The position numbers and the translations under genes are program-made. Positions 5,289 to 7,258 of a stretch of DNA of 7,258 nt are shown here, piece after piece. Source of the stretch: Microbacterium sp. (GTDB lineage Bacteria > Actinomycetota > Actinomycetes > Actinomycetales > Microbacteriaceae). The stretch spans positions 1 through 7,258 of the forward strand of contig JAJUIM010000092.1 of the NCBI GenBank assembly GCA_029267645.1. Direction: 5' to 3'. Position 1 is the first letter of the stretch; each line of letters begins with the position of its first letter. The notes beneath the pieces are model-generated. The model did no database searches, was not told where the DNA came from, and worked only from the letters and a program-made list of their open reading frames with translations.

Positions 5289-7258
5289 ATGCCCAAGAAC
5301 AAGAAGCCCGCGGGCGGACGTCCCGCGAAGAACTTCGATCCTCGCTACGCCTCGAAGAGCGGCGGCGCCCGCAAGCCACGCTGGAACCGCGACGACCGCG
5401 ACCAGCGCGCGCACGGATCCGCGCCTCGCGACGGCCACGCCGCGAACCGTGACGACCGTCGCCAGGCTCGCTTCGGCGACCAGTCGGACCGCGGTCCGCG
5501 CCGCTTCGACGGCGACCGCGACCAGGCGCGCGGCGGACGCCGCTTCGAGGACCGCGGATCCCGTCGCTTCGACGGCGACCGCGGACCGCGCCGCTTCGAC
5601 GACCGCGGCGACCGTCGTCAGGACGACCGGGGCGCGCGTCGCTTCGACGACCGCGGCGAGCGTCGTTTCCAGGACCGCGGCGAGCGTCGCTTCGACGACC
5701 GCCGGGGTGAGGGTCGCGGCGACCGTCGTTTCGAGGATCGCGGCCCGCGTCGCTTCGACGACCGCCGCCAGGACGATCGCGGTGCCCGCCGGTTCGACGG
5801 CGACCGCCGCCAGGACGACCGCGGAGGCCGTCGCTTCGACGACCGCGGCGAGCGTCGTTTCCAGGACCGCGGCCCGCGCCGCTTCGAAGACAACCGCGGC
5901 GACCGTCGTTTCGAGGATCGCGGCCCGCGCCGCTTCGACGACCGCGGTGACCGCGGCGGCCGCCGCTTCGACGACCGCCGCCAGGACAACCGCGGCGAGC
6001 GTCGCTTCGACGGCGACCGCCGCCAGAACGACCGCCGCTTCGAGGACCGCACCGACCGCGCACCCCGCCGCGACGACGCGCGCCACGAGCGCCGCGACAG
6101 CCGCCCGCAGCACGCGGGCGAGCGCGCCTGGCAGGACCGCCGCGAGGCTGCCCCGCAGCGCTCGGCGCAGCAGGAGGAGCGCATCGACGTCGTCCACGAG
6201 CGCCTCGAGGCTTCGGCCGTCGCGGCCGACGAGGTCGAGGGCCAGACGTTCGCCGACCTCGGTCTCGGCGACAACATCTGCCGCGCGCTCGCCGACATGG
6301 GCGCGACGAGCCCCTTCCCGATCCAGGCCGCCACGGTGGGCCCGATCCTCGAGGGCAAGGACGTGCTGGGCCGCGGCCGCACCGGCTCCGGCAAGACGAT
6401 CGCCTTCGGCGCGCCGCTCGTCGAGAGCCTCCTGCGTGCTCGCAAGGGCGGCACGCGTGCCTTCGGCCGCTCGCCGCAGGCGCTCATCATCGCGCCGACG
6501 CGCGAGCTCGCGCTGCAGATCGACCGCACGGTGCAGCCGATCGCGCGCAGCGTGGGCCTGTTCACGACGCAGGTCTACGGCGGCGTGCCGCAGGGCAAGC
6601 AGGTGGGCGCGCTGAAGAAGGGCGTCGACATCGTCATCGGCACGCCGGGTCGCATCCAGGACCTCGAGCGCCAGGGCAAGCTCGACCTGAGCCAGATTCA
6701 GATCGCGGTGCTCGACGAGGCCGACCACATGTGCGAGCTCGGCTTCCTCGAACCCGTGCAGGAGATCCTGCGCCTCACGAAGGCCGACGGCCAGAAGCTG
6801 CTGTTCTCGGCGACGCTCGACCGCGAGGTCTCGGCGCTCGTCGACGAGTTCCTCAAGGACCCGCAGGTCTACGAGGTCGCGGGCGAGGACCAGGACTCGA
6901 GCACGATCGACCACCAGGTGCTCGTCGTCGACCAGCGCGCCAAGCGCGACGTCCTCGAGCAGATCGCGGGCCGCGAGGGGCGCACGATCATCTTCAGCCG
7001 CACGCGTGCGTTCGCCGATCAGCTCGTCGAGCAGTTCGAGGACGCGGGGCTGCGCGCGATCGCGCTGCACGGCGACCTCAACCAGGCCAAGCGCACGCGC
7101 AACATCGAGCGCTTCTCGTCGGGCCGCATCAGCGTGCTCGTCGCGACCGACGTCGCCGCGCGCGGCATCCACGTCGACGACGTCGACCTCGTCGTGCAGG
7201 CCGACGCGCCGGACGAGTACAAGACGTACCTGCACCGCGCGGGCCGCACGGGCCGCGC
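5289..7258 (+). CDS. DEAD-box ATP-dependent RNA helicase with Arg/Asp-rich repeat N-terminus, 3'-truncated by window edge
   Basis: Open from ATG 5289 to the window end; 656 residues are visible. It is an ATP-driven remodeller of RNA duplexes and RNPs, acting in ribosome assembly, mRNA decay or cold adaptation in this family. Residues 1-32 are basic ([16 protein letters not shown] start). Residues 71-254 are 18 units of RRF(D/E/Q)DRG type, then a charged linker to about 318. The helicase core follows in order: F321 and Q346 (Q motif), TGSGKT 365-370 (motif I, K369), PTREL 403-407 (Ia), TPGR 452-455 (Ib), DEAD 476-479 (II), SAT 507-509 (III), [10 protein letters not shown] near 567-576 (IV), ATDVAARG 619-626 (V), HRAGRTGR 649-656 (VI). 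All catalytic motifs are intact. Only the end of the second RecA-like domain and any C-terminal tail are missing. Bacterial relatives more often carry such basic low-complexity tails at the C-terminus. It is preceded by its own leader and not in an operon with the regulator. Family is certain; the cellular role is unassigned. Confidence 0.95.
   Translation, partial: MPKNKKPAGGRPAKNFDPRYASKSGGARKPRWNRDDRDQRAHGSAPRDGHAANRDDRRQARFGDQSDRGPRRFDGDRDQARGGRRFEDRGSRRFDGDRGPRRFDDRGDRRQDDRGARRFDDRGERRFQDRGERRFDDRRGEGRGDRRFEDRGPRRFDDRRQDDRGARRFDGDRRQDDRGGRRFDDRGERRFQDRGPRRFEDNRGDRRFEDRGPRRFDDRGDRGGRRFDDRRQDNRGERRFDGDRRQNDRRFEDRTDRAPRRDDARHERRDSRPQHAGERAWQDRREAAPQRSAQQEERIDVVHERLEASAVAADEVEGQTFADLGLGDNICRALADMGATSPFPIQAATVGPILEGKDVLGRGRTGSGKTIAFGAPLVESLLRARKGGTRAFGRSPQALIIAPTRELALQIDRTVQPIARSVGLFTTQVYGGVPQGKQVGALKKGVDIVIGTPGRIQDLERQGKLDLSQIQIAVLDEADHMCELGFLEPVQEILRLTKADGQKLLFSATLDREVSALVDEFLKDPQVYEVAGEDQDSSTIDHQVLVVDQRAKRDVLEQIAGREGRTIIFSRTRAFADQLVEQFEDAGLRAIALHGDLNQAKRTRNIERFSSGRISVLVATDVAARGIHVDDVDLVVQADAPDEYKTYLHRAGRTGR
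5499..6050 (+). repeat. Coding minisatellite: 18 RRF-initiated units in the helicase N-terminus
   Basis: Encodes residues 71-254 of the helicase. By hand count there are 18 units beginning RRF, of about 8-16 residues, mostly [21 protein letters not shown] and [13 protein letters not shown] variants. DNA identity is high between some units. Bases 5637-5681 equal 5829-5873 (45 bp identical, offset 192 = 64 codons), and 5715-5765 matches 5895-5945 at 50 of 51 positions (offset 180 = 60 codons). Offsets are multiples of three, so the array expands without breaking the frame. Low-complexity codon content also opens long spurious frames on both strands here. Confidence 0.92.

Noticed and set aside
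5258..5452. Possible upstream ORF (ATG at 5258) overlapping the helicase start
   Set aside because: It runs far into the helicase gene in another frame, has no recognisable product and no good ribosome site, so a regulatory leader peptide is not supported.
5499..6050. CRISPR-like array appearance of the repeated region
   Set aside because: Units are short, variable in length, contiguous, and in frame within a helicase gene. There are no unique spacers or cas genes.
4945..6615. A 556-codon + strand frame rich in Ala/Thr/Ser/Arg spanning the end of the regulator, the intergenic gap and the repeat region
   Set aside because: It overlaps two real genes out of frame, crosses the palindromic element, and has only repeat-derived low complexity.
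5247..7235. A 662-codon open frame on the minus strand across the helicase gene, rich in Ala/Val
   Set aside because: It mirrors the helicase coding strand. GC-biased codons and the RRF repeat leave the antisense frame free of stops. It shows no family motif, while the + strand frame carries all DEAD-box motifs.

Overview
High-GC DNA (about 70% by eye, with third codon positions almost all G or C) that reads like a chromosome segment from an actinobacterium. A Microbacteriaceae-type member of the Micrococcales is my best guess. The basis is codon use, the MmyB-type regulator, and a Gram-positive style RND permease. No rRNA, tRNA, phage, transposase or CRISPR signal is visible.

Layout: (1) 1-2556 (+) is the 3' four-fifths of an RND (HAE1/AcrB-like) efflux permease whose start lies before the window. 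(2) 2561-2623 is a palindromic extragenic element directly after its stop. (3) 2632-4059 (-) is an MFS drug:H+ antiporter of the DHA2 type. (4) 4060-4160 is a divergent control region with two copies of a GATCCTGKTACCA element. (5) 4161-5045 (+) is an XRE/MmyB-like regulator. (6) 5052-5114 is a second copy of the palindromic element, with a 44-bp core identical to the first. (7) 5115-5288 is a non-coding leader or promoter region with short hairpins. (8) 5289-7258 (+) is a DEAD-box RNA helicase, open at the window end just after motif VI. It carries a roughly 320-residue N-terminal extension built on an Arg/Asp-rich RRF(D/E)DRG repeat.

How the parts relate: the MFS pump and MmyB-like regulator form a classic divergent pump/regulator pair, with the regulator probably acting on the shared operator region. 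That pair sits exactly between two same-orientation copies of the palindromic element, so it may be an inserted or exchangeable cassette; the regulator also uses TTT for Phe where the two flanking genes never do. The RND permease and helicase look like host-typical genes with no evident functional link to the cassette.

The two most unusual points are the paired extragenic palindromes and the helicase's 18-copy, lysine-free arginine/aspartate repeat domain. No wholly new multi-gene system is evident.
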